From: Xanthobacteraceae bacterium
GTDB lineage: Bacteria > Pseudomonadota > Alphaproteobacteria > Rhizobiales > Xanthobacteraceae
Reading direction: 5' to 3'
NCBI GenBank assembly: GCA_019635585.1
Contig: JAHBZE010000002.1
Coordinates: 930,001-994,000, forward strand
DNA: 64,000 nucleotides
Below the pieces are notes generated by a model. It was given only the letters and a program-made list of their open reading frames with translations, searched no databases and had not been told where the DNA came from. Below, piece after piece: positions 38,557 to 45,762 of the stretch (position 1 is its first letter; every line of letters begins with the position of its first letter). A program made the translations under genes and the position numbers.

Positions 38557-38619
38557 CAACCTCTTTCAGTTTCTGATCCAGATCAAAGCGCCGGAGTATT
38601 CTGGCTCGACACTGCCAGT

Positions 38620-38808
38620 ATGGAGTGGAAGCCGATAGCCAAAGCGCCATTTGACCGCGATCTCGAACTGGCCGTCATCGGTTACGACGGGACCCACGCT
38701 CTCGTTTTTCCGTGCCGCCGCATTCTTGACGGATGGATCAAGGCAGAAACCAAAGAACGAATTGATGTGCAGCCGACGCATTGGCGCGAATGGAAGCACC
38801 AAATCTGA
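38620..38808 (+). CDS. Small protein of unknown function (DRDLELAVIGYDGTH type)
   Basis: 62 residues. The body reads APFDRDLELAVIGYDGTHAL and VFPCRRILDGWIKAETKERI, ending THWREWKHQI. I recall closely similar small proteins in bradyrhizobial genomes, always without a known role. The ATG at 38620 is chosen because a longer frame runs into the direct repeat. No signal or membrane segment is present. It lies within the A+T-rich island next to the caspase-like gene. Confidence 0.62.
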   Translation: MEWKPIAKAPFDRDLELAVIGYDGTHALVFPCRRILDGWIKAETKERIDVQPTHWREWKHQI

Positions 38809-38831
38809 AGCACTAAGCCTGAAGCAGAAAG

Positions 38832-38993
38832 TCAATGACGCTTTTGCTTCGGTTCGTTCGCTTCGAACGAAGCGAGCCTTGCCTCTTCCTCCGCAAGCAG
38901 CCGAAGGATCGCCTGGCGTTTACTTTCGTCGGTCTCGTGTATCAGCAGCTTGCGATAATGCTCGATGTTCAGACGCGCTACTTTTTTCTGCAT
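38832..38993 (-). CDS. 53-residue protein of a common rhizobial family
   Basis: Too short for long-frame listing. The protein is helical and charged (VARLNIEHYRKLLIHETDES, KRQAILRLLAEEEARLASFE). The pattern NIEHYRKLL...ETD..KR..ILRLLAEEEARL is common in rhizobial hypothetical proteins. GGGGA lies five bases before the ATG. It is convergent with the 62-residue gene and between the two direct repeats. No function is known. Confidence 0.72.
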   Translation of the reverse strand: MQKKVARLNIEHYRKLLIHETDESKRQAILRLLAEEEARLASFEANEPKQKRH

Positions 38994-39119
38994 AGCGTCC
39001 CCACTCACTCTTCAAGGCAATGCACTTCAATAGCATTCCCCGGCGCTCAACCCAATAAGGTGGATCGACGGTATTCCAATCGGCGGCATTGATAGCGAAC
39101 TGAGAATCCTCGCAAATCT

Positions 39120-39239
39120 GTGCGGATCGGGAACGGTGGCTGCGGATTGCGGGCGTAACGCACCTGATTTTTGATTTGCGCGAATGAGGCAGGCCTCAAG
39201 CGCGCCACGCGGCGGCTGAAGTCGCGTGGTTCCGGCGAG
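39120..39239 (+). repeat. Direct repeat, copy 2
   Basis: The second copy of the 38406-38556 unit, in the same orientation, shorter by about 31 bases because a central stretch is missing. Identical end blocks are given under copy 1. The two copies bracket the 62- and 53-residue genes. No terminal inverted repeats or transposase are seen, so this is not an ordinary insertion sequence. Confidence 0.75.
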
Positions 39240-39385
39240 GTCGGGACCCAAGTAACGACCCGGATTTGCGCTCGCTCAAACCCAAGCTCCGGATATCCAC
39301 CCTAAGCTACCTTGCAAGTGCGGAATAGAACGGGCGGAACGAACCCTTCGCACCGCCGTTTGATTTTTTATTAGCGCGCAGGACT

Positions 39386-39412
39386 ATGGATTCCCGCTTA
39401 CGCGGGGATGAC
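39386..39412 (+). repeat. Half-unit of the GTCATCCCCGC palindromic repeat
   Basis: atggattcccgc ttac gcggggatgac matches the right half of the 6219-6332 element except for one base. It lies immediately upstream of the VOC gene and marks the right edge of the A+T-rich island. Confidence 0.65.
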
Positions 39413-39449
39413 AAAGCATTTCCCCATCGCGTGCGAGAGGAACAACCCC

Positions 39450-39923
39450 ATGCCGTCCCGCGTCGTCGAAATCGACCACATCTCCATCCGCGTTTCCGAC
39501 TTCGAAAAGTCGAAGGCGTTCTACGGCAAGCTGTTTCGCTTTCTCGGCTTGAGACCGATGGACGAATACGCAGGTGCTGCCGGCTGGAGCAACGGCCGCA
39601 CCCGCTTCTGGATCGGCGACGCCGAGGACAAGAGCCACCGGCACAAGATCGGCCAGGTCGGCTTTCATCATTATGCGTTTCAGCTTAGGAGCCGCGCCGA
39701 TGTCGACGCGCTCGAAGCCTTTCTGAAACAGAACGATGTCGAGATCGTCGATCCGGCGGACGAATATTACGACGACTATTACGCCGTGTTCTTCCTCGAC
39801 CCCGACGGACTGAAGCTCGAAGGCATGAAATGGGGCGAACGGACCGAAAAGAAAAAGCGCGCGGCGAAACGCAAAACCGGCGCGCGGAAAGCGAAACAGC
39901 GCAAGGCGAAGAAGAAACGCTAA
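39450..39923 (+). CDS. VOC-family protein with lysine-rich tail
   Basis: 157 residues. The vicinal-oxygen-chelate fold is shown by EIDHISIRVSDFEKSKAFYG (with metal-ligand His-8 and, later, HHYAFQLRSRADVDALEAFL) and the closing strand AVFFLDPDGLKLEGMKWGE (glutamate ligand). About 28 residues at the C-terminus are basic (KKKRAAKRKTGARKAKQRKA), an unusual tail that could bind nucleic acid; that is inference. The start is the ATG at 39450, after GAGAGGAA. A dispersed repeat lies just upstream. Confidence 0.84.
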   Translation: MPSRVVEIDHISIRVSDFEKSKAFYGKLFRFLGLRPMDEYAGAAGWSNGRTRFWIGDAEDKSHRHKIGQVGFHHYAFQLRSRADVDALEAFLKQNDVEIVDPADEYYDDYYAVFFLDPDGLKLEGMKWGERTEKKKRAAKRKTGARKAKQRKAKKKR

Positions 39924-39948
39924 GTTCTCTTCGCGGGATGACGAGAGG

Positions 39949-40179
39949 CTAGTCGAACCTGCCCTGCGCGACGCGAAGCTGCGCTTCCTCGAGGCTCGAG
40001 GCCGTCACCTTCCGCGTCTCGCCGCTGTCTTTATTCCGCAGCGTGAACACGACCGGTACGGCACTCGCAGGCGGCTGGAACGTAATAAGCGATTGCACGA
40101 GGAGCGCGAGATAGCGCGCCAGCCGGAACCGCGTCTCGCGCGCAACGATTTCCCAGCCGGGCAACAGCTCTTCGGCCAT
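39949..40179 (-). CDS. Small protein of unknown function
   Basis: 76 residues. A hydrophobic stretch (RLARYLALLVQSLITFQPPA) is amphipathic rather than a clear membrane helix, and the end contains FTLRNKDSGETRKVTASSLE. Its ATG overlaps the TGA of the upstream gene, so the two are translationally coupled. I do not recognise the family. No partner of known function is nearby. Confidence 0.6.
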   Translation of the reverse strand: MAEELLPGWEIVARETRFRLARYLALLVQSLITFQPPASAVPVVFTLRNKDSGETRKVTASSLEEAQLRVAQGRFD

Positions 40180-40436
40180 CAGCGCTCGTAGCCGCGCAGG
40201 CCGGAGTCGATCACCCGCACGCCGATCAGCGGGCTGTCGGCGAATTGCGGGCCGCCTGTGCGCTGGAGCGAGATCGGCTTGTCCACGAGCGGCGGCTTGT
40301 CGCTGTAATGCGCGATCACGAAAGCGACGCCGAGGCCCGCGATGAACAGCAAATCCATCGGCACGCGCGACCAGTCGCGCTGGCGCGCGGTCTTGCGCCT
40401 GGGAAATGGAATGATCCGAACCTTGTCGCGGCTCAT
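40179..40436 (-). CDS. Small single-helix membrane protein
   Basis: 85 residues from the ATG at 40436. A basic N-terminus (RIIPFPRRKTARQRDW) precedes one membrane helix (PMDLLFIAGLGVAFVIAHY), and the rest (GPQFADSPLIGVRVIDSGLR) is predicted outside. The stop overlaps the start of the next gene. The positive-inside rule suggests the C-terminus is periplasmic. Function is unknown. Confidence 0.62.
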   Translation of the reverse strand: MSRDKVRIIPFPRRKTARQRDWSRVPMDLLFIAGLGVAFVIAHYSDKPPLVDKPISLQRTGGPQFADSPLIGVRVIDSGLRGYER

Positions 40437-40538
40437 CGCGGAGGGCCTCGGGGGCGGCAACCTTCAACGCCACAAATTTACCCCCGCGCCGGGGCGCGCG
40501 CAAATCGCCGGTCGAACGGAAAATTTACGCGGGTGCGC

Positions 40539-40748
40539 TCAGCGGCCGAGCGCGTTTTCCTCGGCTACCAGCGGCACCCGCCGCTCGCCGATTACGCGCA
40601 CCGCCTCGCTGCGCTCCAGCGTAACGCGGGTGCGGTCGCCCGGCGGCTCCTGCAAGGAGAAAATCAGAACCACCACGGCGATGAACAGTGCCACGGTCAG
40701 CACCAGTTCCATCATCCAGTTCGGCGGAAAGCCCTTCGGAAATCGCAT
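40539..40748 (-). CDS. Small single-helix membrane protein
   Basis: 69 residues from the ATG at 40748, with GGGAGG ahead of it. One membrane helix (MMELVLTVALFIAVVVLIF) is followed by a charged tail (GDRTRVTLERSEAVRVIGER). Only about 100 bases separate it from the pair at 39949-40436, so the three may share a transcript. Family and function are not recognised. Confidence 0.65.
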   Translation of the reverse strand: MRFPKGFPPNWMMELVLTVALFIAVVVLIFSLQEPPGDRTRVTLERSEAVRVIGERRVPLVAEENALGR

Positions 40749-40807
40749 GGCGAATTCCTCCCGTACCGGAACGCAGGTACGGCAGCGGCGGTTCCGCCCC
40801 GGCGGCG

Positions 40808-41236
40808 TTATTCGATGGTGCAGCGCACCTGCCCGCGTCCGGTGCGTTTTTCGGCGCGAACGTCCATGCGCAGCGCGAACTGCTCGCCCTTCTTCGGAGG
40901 CAGCTTGCCCTCGAAGCGAAGCTCCGCGCTCTCGCCCGCCGAAAGCGGCTGGAACAGATGCAGCCGCAGCACCCCGTCCTTGATTTCGGAGAGCCTGACC
41001 TGCTCGGGGAAATATTCGTAAGGGTCCTCGCCGAAGCGCACCAGTACGCGGACCGCCTCGATCTTCTTCGGCGGGTATTCGCTTTCCGCAGTGCCATCGA
41101 CATAGGCCTCGATCTTCACCGGGCCTTCGGCGCGCAGCGGGAAACAACTTAAAATGAGTTTATCGGCAGCCTGCGCGGGCAACGTTAGCAGTACGGGCGC
41201 GAGCACGAGCGCGCGCAATGTCACTCGACGAAGCAT
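40808..41236 (-). CDS. Secreted protein of unknown function
   Basis: 142 residues. The signal peptide (RRVTLRALVLAPVLLTLPAQA) is clear. The mature protein has two cysteines (LILSCFPLRAE and VRCTIE near the end), separated by beta-rich sequence (IEAVRVLVRFGEDPYEYF). Its start overlaps the end of the next gene upstream by 16 bases. Together with the two following genes it forms a three-gene run of small secreted proteins with the same two-cysteine layout. Confidence 0.72.
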   Translation of the reverse strand: MLRRVTLRALVLAPVLLTLPAQAADKLILSCFPLRAEGPVKIEAYVDGTAESEYPPKKIEAVRVLVRFGEDPYEYFPEQVRLSEIKDGVLRLHLFQPLSAGESAELRFEGKLPPKKGEQFALRMDVRAEKRTGRGQVRCTIE

Positions 41237-41646
41237 TTTACCTTACCGCGCTTGATCTGCGTCGCAGCCTTCTTGCCGGGCGCGGCGACCGGGCCGTGAC
41301 GCACCTCATAGGTGCCGGACCAGTCGTCCTCGTCTTTCGGGTTCCGTTTCGCATCCACGATCACGAGATAGTCGTGTTCGCCCGCACGCGCGCTGACACG
41401 TACCCGGATCACGCCGCCTTCGCCAAAATAACGCTTCACGTCCGATTGCTTGAACGCGATCTTGACGCCGTCGATCTCCAGCTCCGCGCCGAAATTGATG
41501 AGGTTGCCGCCCGAGCGCGGCGTCGCACCCTCAACCACGAGCCTAGTCACGTTCGCATCATCGGCCTCGCAAGAAAATCCGGCGGAGGCGAACGCCGGCG
41601 CGGCAAGGGCAAGCAAAGCCGCGATTGCAAACGGAATCCGCTTCAT
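41221..41646 (-). CDS. Secreted protein, tandem paralogue
   Basis: 141 residues with a signal peptide (KRIPFAIAALLALAAPAFASA). The mature part has SCEADDANVTRLVVEGATPR, FKQSDVKRYFGEGGVIRVRV and a final cysteine in KVKCFVE. It shares the order of these motifs, including a common SDVK, with the gene just upstream (41651-42046), so the two are tandem paralogues. Its end overlaps the start of the next gene by 16 bases. Not recognised; probably periplasmic. Confidence 0.73.
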   Translation of the reverse strand: MKRIPFAIAALLALAAPAFASAGFSCEADDANVTRLVVEGATPRSGGNLINFGAELEIDGVKIAFKQSDVKRYFGEGGVIRVRVSARAGEHDYLVIVDAKRNPKDEDDWSGTYEVRHGPVAAPGKKAATQIKRGKVKCFVE

Positions 41647-41650
41647 CCGC

Positions 41651-42046
41651 TCAACCTCCCGAGCACTGCACTTTGCCGGATACCTTGGTCTTGCCGGTGA
41701 TCACGACATAAGTACCCTCGAGTTCGATATCGTCGTCGGGCTTCGGCTTGGCATAGACGCGGACTTCGATCGGACCTTGCGCAGTCTGTTTCGTCAGCAC
41801 CAGCGCGACGTTCTTGCCCCAGTTGTAGGACTTCACGTCACTCCGCTCGAAGGAGATTTTCGCGCCGGAAGCGAGTTGCAGTTCGCCGCGCAGGCTCGCG
41901 AGATACTTGCCGTCGCGGGACGTGATCGCCTCGATCGTGAGTCCGGCGACATTCTTGTCCTGCGCCGAGCAATCGAGATTGGCCGAAGCCGAGGCGGACG
42001 CCGTCATCGCCGAAGCCGCCATGAGCGCAAGCAGAAACCGTTTCAT
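41651..42046 (-). CDS. Secreted protein, tandem paralogue
   Basis: 131 residues from the ATG at 42046, preceded by GGGGAAGG. The signal peptide is KRFLLALMAASAMTASASASA. The mature protein has DCSAQDKNVAGLTIEAITSR, FERSDVKSYNWGKNVALVL and a final cysteine in KVQCSGG, matching the gene downstream in motif order. A further in-frame ATG 12 bases upstream is possible. Function is unknown. It is the first gene of the three-gene run. Confidence 0.73.
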   Translation of the reverse strand: MKRFLLALMAASAMTASASASANLDCSAQDKNVAGLTIEAITSRDGKYLASLRGELQLASGAKISFERSDVKSYNWGKNVALVLTKQTAQGPIEVRVYAKPKPDDDIELEGTYVVITGKTKVSGKVQCSGG

Positions 42047-42179
42047 CGCCTTCCCCATATCCGGAACGGCGCGCTTATAGACGATCCGCCTGCCGCCGAA
42101 AATGACGAAAGCGCGAGCGCGGGCTTTCCCCGCCGGTGCGGCTCGTGCCAGAACGCGGCGTCGATCCGGAGATTCCTTC

Positions 42180-42686
42180 ATGCGCTTTCGCCTGCTCCTG
42201 GCCTTTGCCCTCTGCCTGCTCGCCGCCGCGCCGGCAGCCGCACAAGAAGACGGCCACAGGATTTTCAAACGCACGGAAGCGCCGAAGGAAGTCCGCGCGG
42301 CGATTACCTGCGACGAGGCCGACGACATCGTCACGCGAGACGCATTCGCCGGCGGCTGGCTGTGGCAATCGAAATGCCCGAGCAACCACGCCAACTTCAT
42401 CAAGGCGCAGGTATTCTCGCGCGACAAGAACGGCAAGGACGCAAAGCTGATCCGCTTTCCGGTACCGCGCGGCACGCCGCTTGAAGAGATTTCCAACGTG
42501 GAGTTTTTCCCGACGACGCGGGAGTTCAATTCCCTGTTCGTCAATCCGGAAGATGAAGCGGTCTGCCGCACCGAGGCACGCTGGATCGCGCACGATCCGC
42601 TCAAACCCAAGCTCGTATTCTGGCGCGAGACCAAGGATTGCGACGGCAAGAAAGGCTGGCGCGTTATCGTCGGAAAAAAGAAGTAA
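42180..42686 (+). CDS. Secreted protein, possibly DUF1176-like
   Basis: 168 residues, with a signal peptide (RFRLLLAFALCLLAAAPAAA). The mature part has ITCDEADDIVTRDAFAGG, WLWQSKCPSNHANFIKAQVF and VCRTEARWIAHDPLKPKLVF; four cysteines are present. The last third resembles the closing part of DUF1176 as I remember it, but the match is weak. It is divergent from the three-gene secreted run and is followed 90 bases later by another secreted protein. Confidence 0.68.
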   Translation: MRFRLLLAFALCLLAAAPAAAQEDGHRIFKRTEAPKEVRAAITCDEADDIVTRDAFAGGWLWQSKCPSNHANFIKAQVFSRDKNGKDAKLIRFPVPRGTPLEEISNVEFFPTTREFNSLFVNPEDEAVCRTEARWIAHDPLKPKLVFWRETKDCDGKKGWRVIVGKKK

Positions 42687-42776
42687 GCGCACGCGGCCGG
42701 GAGATTTGCATCGACACTTCGCGCGGCAGCCGCTACGCTTTCTTCCGGATGCGGCGGGCATTTCTGGAGTGGCGTC

Positions 42777-43211
42777 ATGAAGAAAACGACGGCTGCCGTT
42801 GCGCTCGTATTCGCGGTTTCGTTCGCGGCCTTTTCCGGAGTTGAATCGAATAGCGCACAGGCCGCGTCGAACACGCCGCCGTTCCGCGCGCACGGTATCA
42901 ATCGTCCGCTGGACTATCGCTTCCCGGTCACGCCGCGAAATTACTCCTACGCCAACCGGCATCACCGTTACGGCTGGCGGCACCCACGCCGCTTCCAGCC
43001 GCTGCCCGCGCTGGCGGGCCCGATGGTGATCTATCAGAACGGCGAAATCGGAATCCCGCCGCAGGAAGAATTCACCGGCTCCGTTCCGCAGGTCCACATC
43101 CCGGTGCAGCCCGTCGTGCATCGGATCGGCGAGACCGGCGCCTGCGATGTTCAGCAGGTGAACGTGCCCGGCAGCATGGGCCGCACCACGGTCAACATCT
43201 GGCGCTGCTGA
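42777..43211 (+). CDS. Secreted protein of unknown function
   Basis: 144 residues. The signal peptide (KKTTAAVALVFAVSFAAFSG) is followed by a proline- and aromatic-rich region (RPLDYRFPVTPRNYSYANRH, HHRYGWRHPRRFQPL) and a cysteine-containing C-terminus (GACDVQQVNVPGSMGRTTVN). No family recognised. It is one of a group of small secreted proteins between 40.8 and 44 kb. It may be surface or periplasmic. Confidence 0.65.
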   Translation: MKKTTAAVALVFAVSFAAFSGVESNSAQAASNTPPFRAHGINRPLDYRFPVTPRNYSYANRHHRYGWRHPRRFQPLPALAGPMVIYQNGEIGIPPQEEFTGSVPQVHIPVQPVVHRIGETGACDVQQVNVPGSMGRTTVNIWRC

Positions 43212-43335
43212 CGCGGAACTCCGGTTCCTTTCGCACATCGCCGTCACAACATCGTCCAGCAATCACCTTGCTTCGTCAGGAACGATGCGCGCAGCCGCCT
43301 GTTGGCACCCGTTACGGCCAACAAGGAGAAGCATC

Positions 43336-43608
43336 ATGAATTTTAGAAAGACGGCTATTGCGCTCACCGCGGCCGGCGCGCTGGGCCTCGGCACGTTTGG
43401 CGCAACCCAGCCCGCGGCGGCGACACCGGCTTGGGTGATCCCGGCCCTCATCGTAGCCGGCGTTGGCGGCGTTGCGCTCGGTGCCGCTGCCGATAATGCC
43501 TACGCCTATGGCCCGCCCGCGCATGCGGGATACGTCACCGTCCGCCCGTCAGGTGCCTGCTGGGTGGAAAACCGCCGTGGCGGCCCCGTCGAAGTCTGCC
43601 GCCGCTAA
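43336..43608 (+). CDS. Small secreted or membrane protein
   Basis: 90 residues with AGGAG ahead of the ATG at 43336. A first hydrophobic segment (AIALTAAGALGLGTFGATQP) is a signal peptide or anchor; a second (VIPALIVAGVGGVALGAAAD) is glycine-rich. The C-terminus carries two cysteines (GACWVENRRGGPVEVCRR). It resembles small glycine-zipper proteins of rhizobia. A hairpin terminator follows at 43626-43658. Function is unknown. Confidence 0.65.
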   Translation: MNFRKTAIALTAAGALGLGTFGATQPAAATPAWVIPALIVAGVGGVALGAAADNAYAYGPPAHAGYVTVRPSGACWVENRRGGPVEVCRR

Positions 43609-43625
43609 GCGACCGGCGACAAGCA

Positions 43626-43658
43626 TCGGCTCCGGCATCGCCGGAGCCGATTTGCTTA
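43626..43658 (+). terminator. Probable intrinsic terminator
   Basis: atcggctccggc and gccggagccgat (43626-43637 / 43641-43652) form a perfect stem with a three-base loop, followed by ttgctt. The T tract is short, so termination is probable but not certain. Confidence 0.6.
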
Positions 43659-43715
43659 CGCGGGAACAGGTACGATGACCTGCGCGTTGCAGCGGATGAA
43701 ACGGGAGTCTTCCGG

Positions 43716-43961
43716 ATGAAAACCGCCCGCCTTACCGCTGCCGCCGCTCTGCTGCTCGCGCTCACTACCGCCGCGAGCGCGCAACTCGCGGACAAGCGCA
43801 CGTTCTTTTATGGCTTCTGGAGCAACGACGTATATGTCGCGCAGCGCCGGATCTATCCGCCGGTCTGGAAGACCGGCGATCCGATCCCGGCCCGCTATGT
43901 CGTTCCCGATCTCGAATGGAATAGCGACGGCGGCGGCGTGCTGCACGAACGCAACTGGTAA
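43716..43961 (+). CDS. Small secreted RcnB-like protein
   Basis: 81 residues with a signal peptide (KTARLTAAAALLLALTTAASA). The mature part FYGFWSNDVYVAQRRIYPPV and TGDPIPARYVVPDLEWNSDG resembles short RcnB-type periplasmic proteins, where a GxxIPxxYVVPDLE-like segment is common. RcnB acts in nickel/cobalt homeostasis in E. coli, but most family members are uncharacterised. It is followed by a strong terminator. Confidence 0.6.
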   Translation: MKTARLTAAAALLLALTTAASAQLADKRTFFYGFWSNDVYVAQRRIYPPVWKTGDPIPARYVVPDLEWNSDGGGVLHERNW

Positions 43962-43965
43962 ACAA

Positions 43966-43999
43966 AAACCCCGGCGATCGCTCGCCGGGGTTTCTCTTT
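43966..43999 (+). terminator. Intrinsic terminator
   Basis: aaaccccggcga and tcgccggggttt flank a tcgc loop at 43966-43993, with tctcttt after it. On the opposite strand the upstream A run makes it work both ways; it lies between the RcnB-like gene and the end of the convergent glycine-zipper gene. Confidence 0.85.
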
Positions 44000-44028
44000 G
44001 CGATACGGGCGAACTTACTTGCCCGTCC

Positions 44029-44322
44029 TTACTTACCCATGTTGTTTTTGATCGCGCCGACGATCGCGGTCAGGATCGCGCCGGCGGCACCGCCACCGAC
44101 GGCCTGCCCGACAATGCTGCCGATGTCAGGCGTTGCGGCGGTTGCCTGCAATGCCGGGATCAGCGCCTGCAAAATTTGCCCGCCGATACCGCCGCCGACC
44201 GCGCCGATGATGATGTTGCCGAGCGGCCCGGCGGAAAGATTCTTCAGCGTGTTGCCGAGCGCCGTGCCCGCCAGCGCGCCGGCAATGACCTGAACGATGA
44301 GATTGATGATGGTTGGTGACAT
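44029..44322 (-). CDS. Glycine-zipper membrane protein
   Basis: 97 residues, almost entirely hydrophobic and glycine/alanine-rich: LIVQVIAGALAGTALGNTL, GNIIIGAVGGGIGGQILQAL, and GQAVGGGAAGAILTAIVGAI. No cleavable signal peptide and no charged N-terminal region. GGGAGG lies before the ATG. Such glycine zippers pack in membranes and occur in holin-like, lipoprotein and toxin families. The upstream neighbour on the same strand is a leaderless peptidoglycan-binding protein, with a terminator between them. Confidence 0.68.
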   Translation of the reverse strand: MSPTIINLIVQVIAGALAGTALGNTLKNLSAGPLGNIIIGAVGGGIGGQILQALIPALQATAATPDIGSIVGQAVGGGAAGAILTAIVGAIKNNMGK

Positions 44323-44391
44323 GGATCGCCTCCCTGCCCCGCGTCACAGGAGAAGGACCTGCCGCTCCGCGGAGCGAAAACGGCATGCCGG

Positions 44392-44423
44392 GAAAAATCC
44401 GCCGCTCTTATAGAGCGGCGGAT
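44392..44423 (-). terminator. Intrinsic terminator of the peptidoglycan-binding gene
   Basis: On the minus strand, atccgccgctc and gagcggcggat pair around a five-base loop (44397-44423), followed by five T residues (44392-44396). It lies 8 bases after the gene end. Confidence 0.85.
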
Positions 44424-44431
44424 CGGAAAAC

Positions 44432-44911
44432 TTACTTCTTGAACGCGCCGGTGATCGTGTCCCAGATGCTGCGCGCAGCCTTGGTGCCGGCGTCGATGAT
44501 CGAACTGGCGATGACGGATGCGTTCATCACGCTGCCGAAGGTCTTGGTCTTGGCGAGCGTGGTCGGCCCGGCAATGCCGTCTTCGGTCAGACCGTTCTTC
44601 TTCTGGAACGCCTTGACCGCGTTGGCGGTGCCGGCGCCATAGACGCCGTCGGCGGTGATGCCGAGCTCGGTCTGCAATTTCTTCACGGTCTCGCCGCGCG
44701 AGCCGACCGTCAGATAGACGAGCTCGGGCAGACCCATGTGGGTGAAAGTGTCCGGACCCGCGATGCCATCGACGTCGATCTTTTCCTTCGCCTGATATTC
44801 GCGGAGCGCTTTTTCGGTACCCGGACCGAACACGCCGTCGGCTTCAACGCCGAGTTTCTTCTGCAACAATTTTACCGGCTCGCCGGCCATACCCTTACCG
44901 AGAATCGTCAT
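44432..44911 (-). CDS. Leaderless protein with two peptidoglycan-binding domains
   Basis: 159 residues from the ATG at 44911, after GGAGG. Two PG_binding_1 domains are seen at about 9-60 (PVKLLQKKLGVEADGVFGPG) and 70-122 (ETVKKLQTELGITADGVYGA), followed by an amphipathic C-terminus (SIIDAGTKAARSIWDTITGA). There is no signal peptide or membrane helix, odd for proteins that should meet cell wall. Possible explanations are non-classical export or a phage-like or injection-device part. No lysis or tail genes are adjacent. Confidence 0.85.
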   Translation of the reverse strand: MTILGKGMAGEPVKLLQKKLGVEADGVFGPGTEKALREYQAKEKIDVDGIAGPDTFTHMGLPELVYLTVGSRGETVKKLQTELGITADGVYGAGTANAVKAFQKKNGLTEDGIAGPTTLAKTKTFGSVMNASVIASSIIDAGTKAARSIWDTITGAFKK

Positions 44912-45043
44912 ACGCACGCCTCCTGCATTGAAAAGCAAAACCCTTGGAGGCGTATGATACCACTTTCGCGCCGAAAGCAATCATCCGGCGCGACGCGTTT
45001 TATACTTATGGGAACGCGAAATTGAAAAAATTTTTCGCGAAAA

Positions 45044-45613
45044 TCAGCGCGCGGATGCGGCTTCCATAAATCCGAAGCGGCGCGCGGCGAGAAATGCCGC
45101 GATGCCGAATGCGGAATAGAACAGTGTTACTGTCAGGTACATCGGGAAGTAATGCGACACGCGCGTGACGTATTCCGCAAGACCGAGCGAATAAAAGTCG
45201 CTGCCGAGGAAATAGCCAAGATTGGAAACGATAAAGAAAACAGCAGTGCCCGCGCAAACCAGCGCAGCGAACTTCACCGCGCCAACCGGATCGATTGTTT
45301 GCTGCGGACGCAGCGCGCGGCCGGCAAGCCACAGCGCGCCATAGGCGGGCGCGAGCAGCGCATAGCCCGACGACATGCAGGCGTCGGCGACCTTGAGGAA
45401 ACCGATCGCAACGCCGTCGAGGATCACCGCCTCGGCAAGGAACGCAACAATCCACAGCGGCGAGCCGAGCATCACGCCCGCGAGGAAGAACACGCCCGTG
45501 GACGCGTCCGGAGCGACCGACCCGATGCCGAAGTGATGGATGCGGGTGACGGCCATGAGGATGGCGAGCGCGATGCCCGCGATCCATTCGGCCCTGGATT
45601 TGAGGACGAACAT
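45044..45613 (-). CDS. Polytopic membrane protein, cobalamin-transporter-like annotation group
   Basis: 189 residues with five to six membrane helices, first IAGIALAILMAVTRIHHFGI. The sequence APDASTGVFFLAGVMLGSPL and ALLAPAYGALWLAGRAL is of a family often named cobalamin ABC transporter in proteobacteria, though its substrate is untested. The start at 45613 is supported by GGAG seven bases upstream. The leader was checked for a B12 box (GCCACTG) and none was found. An inverted repeat, cttgacc ... ggtcaag, lies at about 45712-45734. Confidence 0.7.
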   Translation of the reverse strand: MFVLKSRAEWIAGIALAILMAVTRIHHFGIGSVAPDASTGVFFLAGVMLGSPLWIVAFLAEAVILDGVAIGFLKVADACMSSGYALLAPAYGALWLAGRALRPQQTIDPVGAVKFAALVCAGTAVFFIVSNLGYFLGSDFYSLGLAEYVTRVSHYFPMYLTVTLFYSAFGIAAFLAARRFGFMEAASAR

Positions 45614-45762
45614 TGAGTGCTCCGGGAGGGGTCGATTTCGGGGCAAGCTAGTGCGGGCCTAGGAACGAAGCAAGTGCAGCATTTTCGTAGCGAGTGTGCT
45701 CTTTCCGCGCTTGACCGGTCCCCGGGGTCAAGTAATCGTGCCCGGAAATCGGGAATATTCGC

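Noticed and set aside
38422-38808. Longer start for the 62-residue gene
   Set aside because: The added 66 residues lie in the direct repeat, which is not coding in copy 2.
36433-39400. Gasdermin, transposase or integrase partner beside the caspase-like gene
   Set aside because: All six frames were read; only the 62- and 53-residue genes and repeats are present.
45614-45762. Cobalamin riboswitch upstream of the cobalamin-transporter-like gene
   Set aside because: The B12 box and the conserved core are absent in the 150 bases examined.
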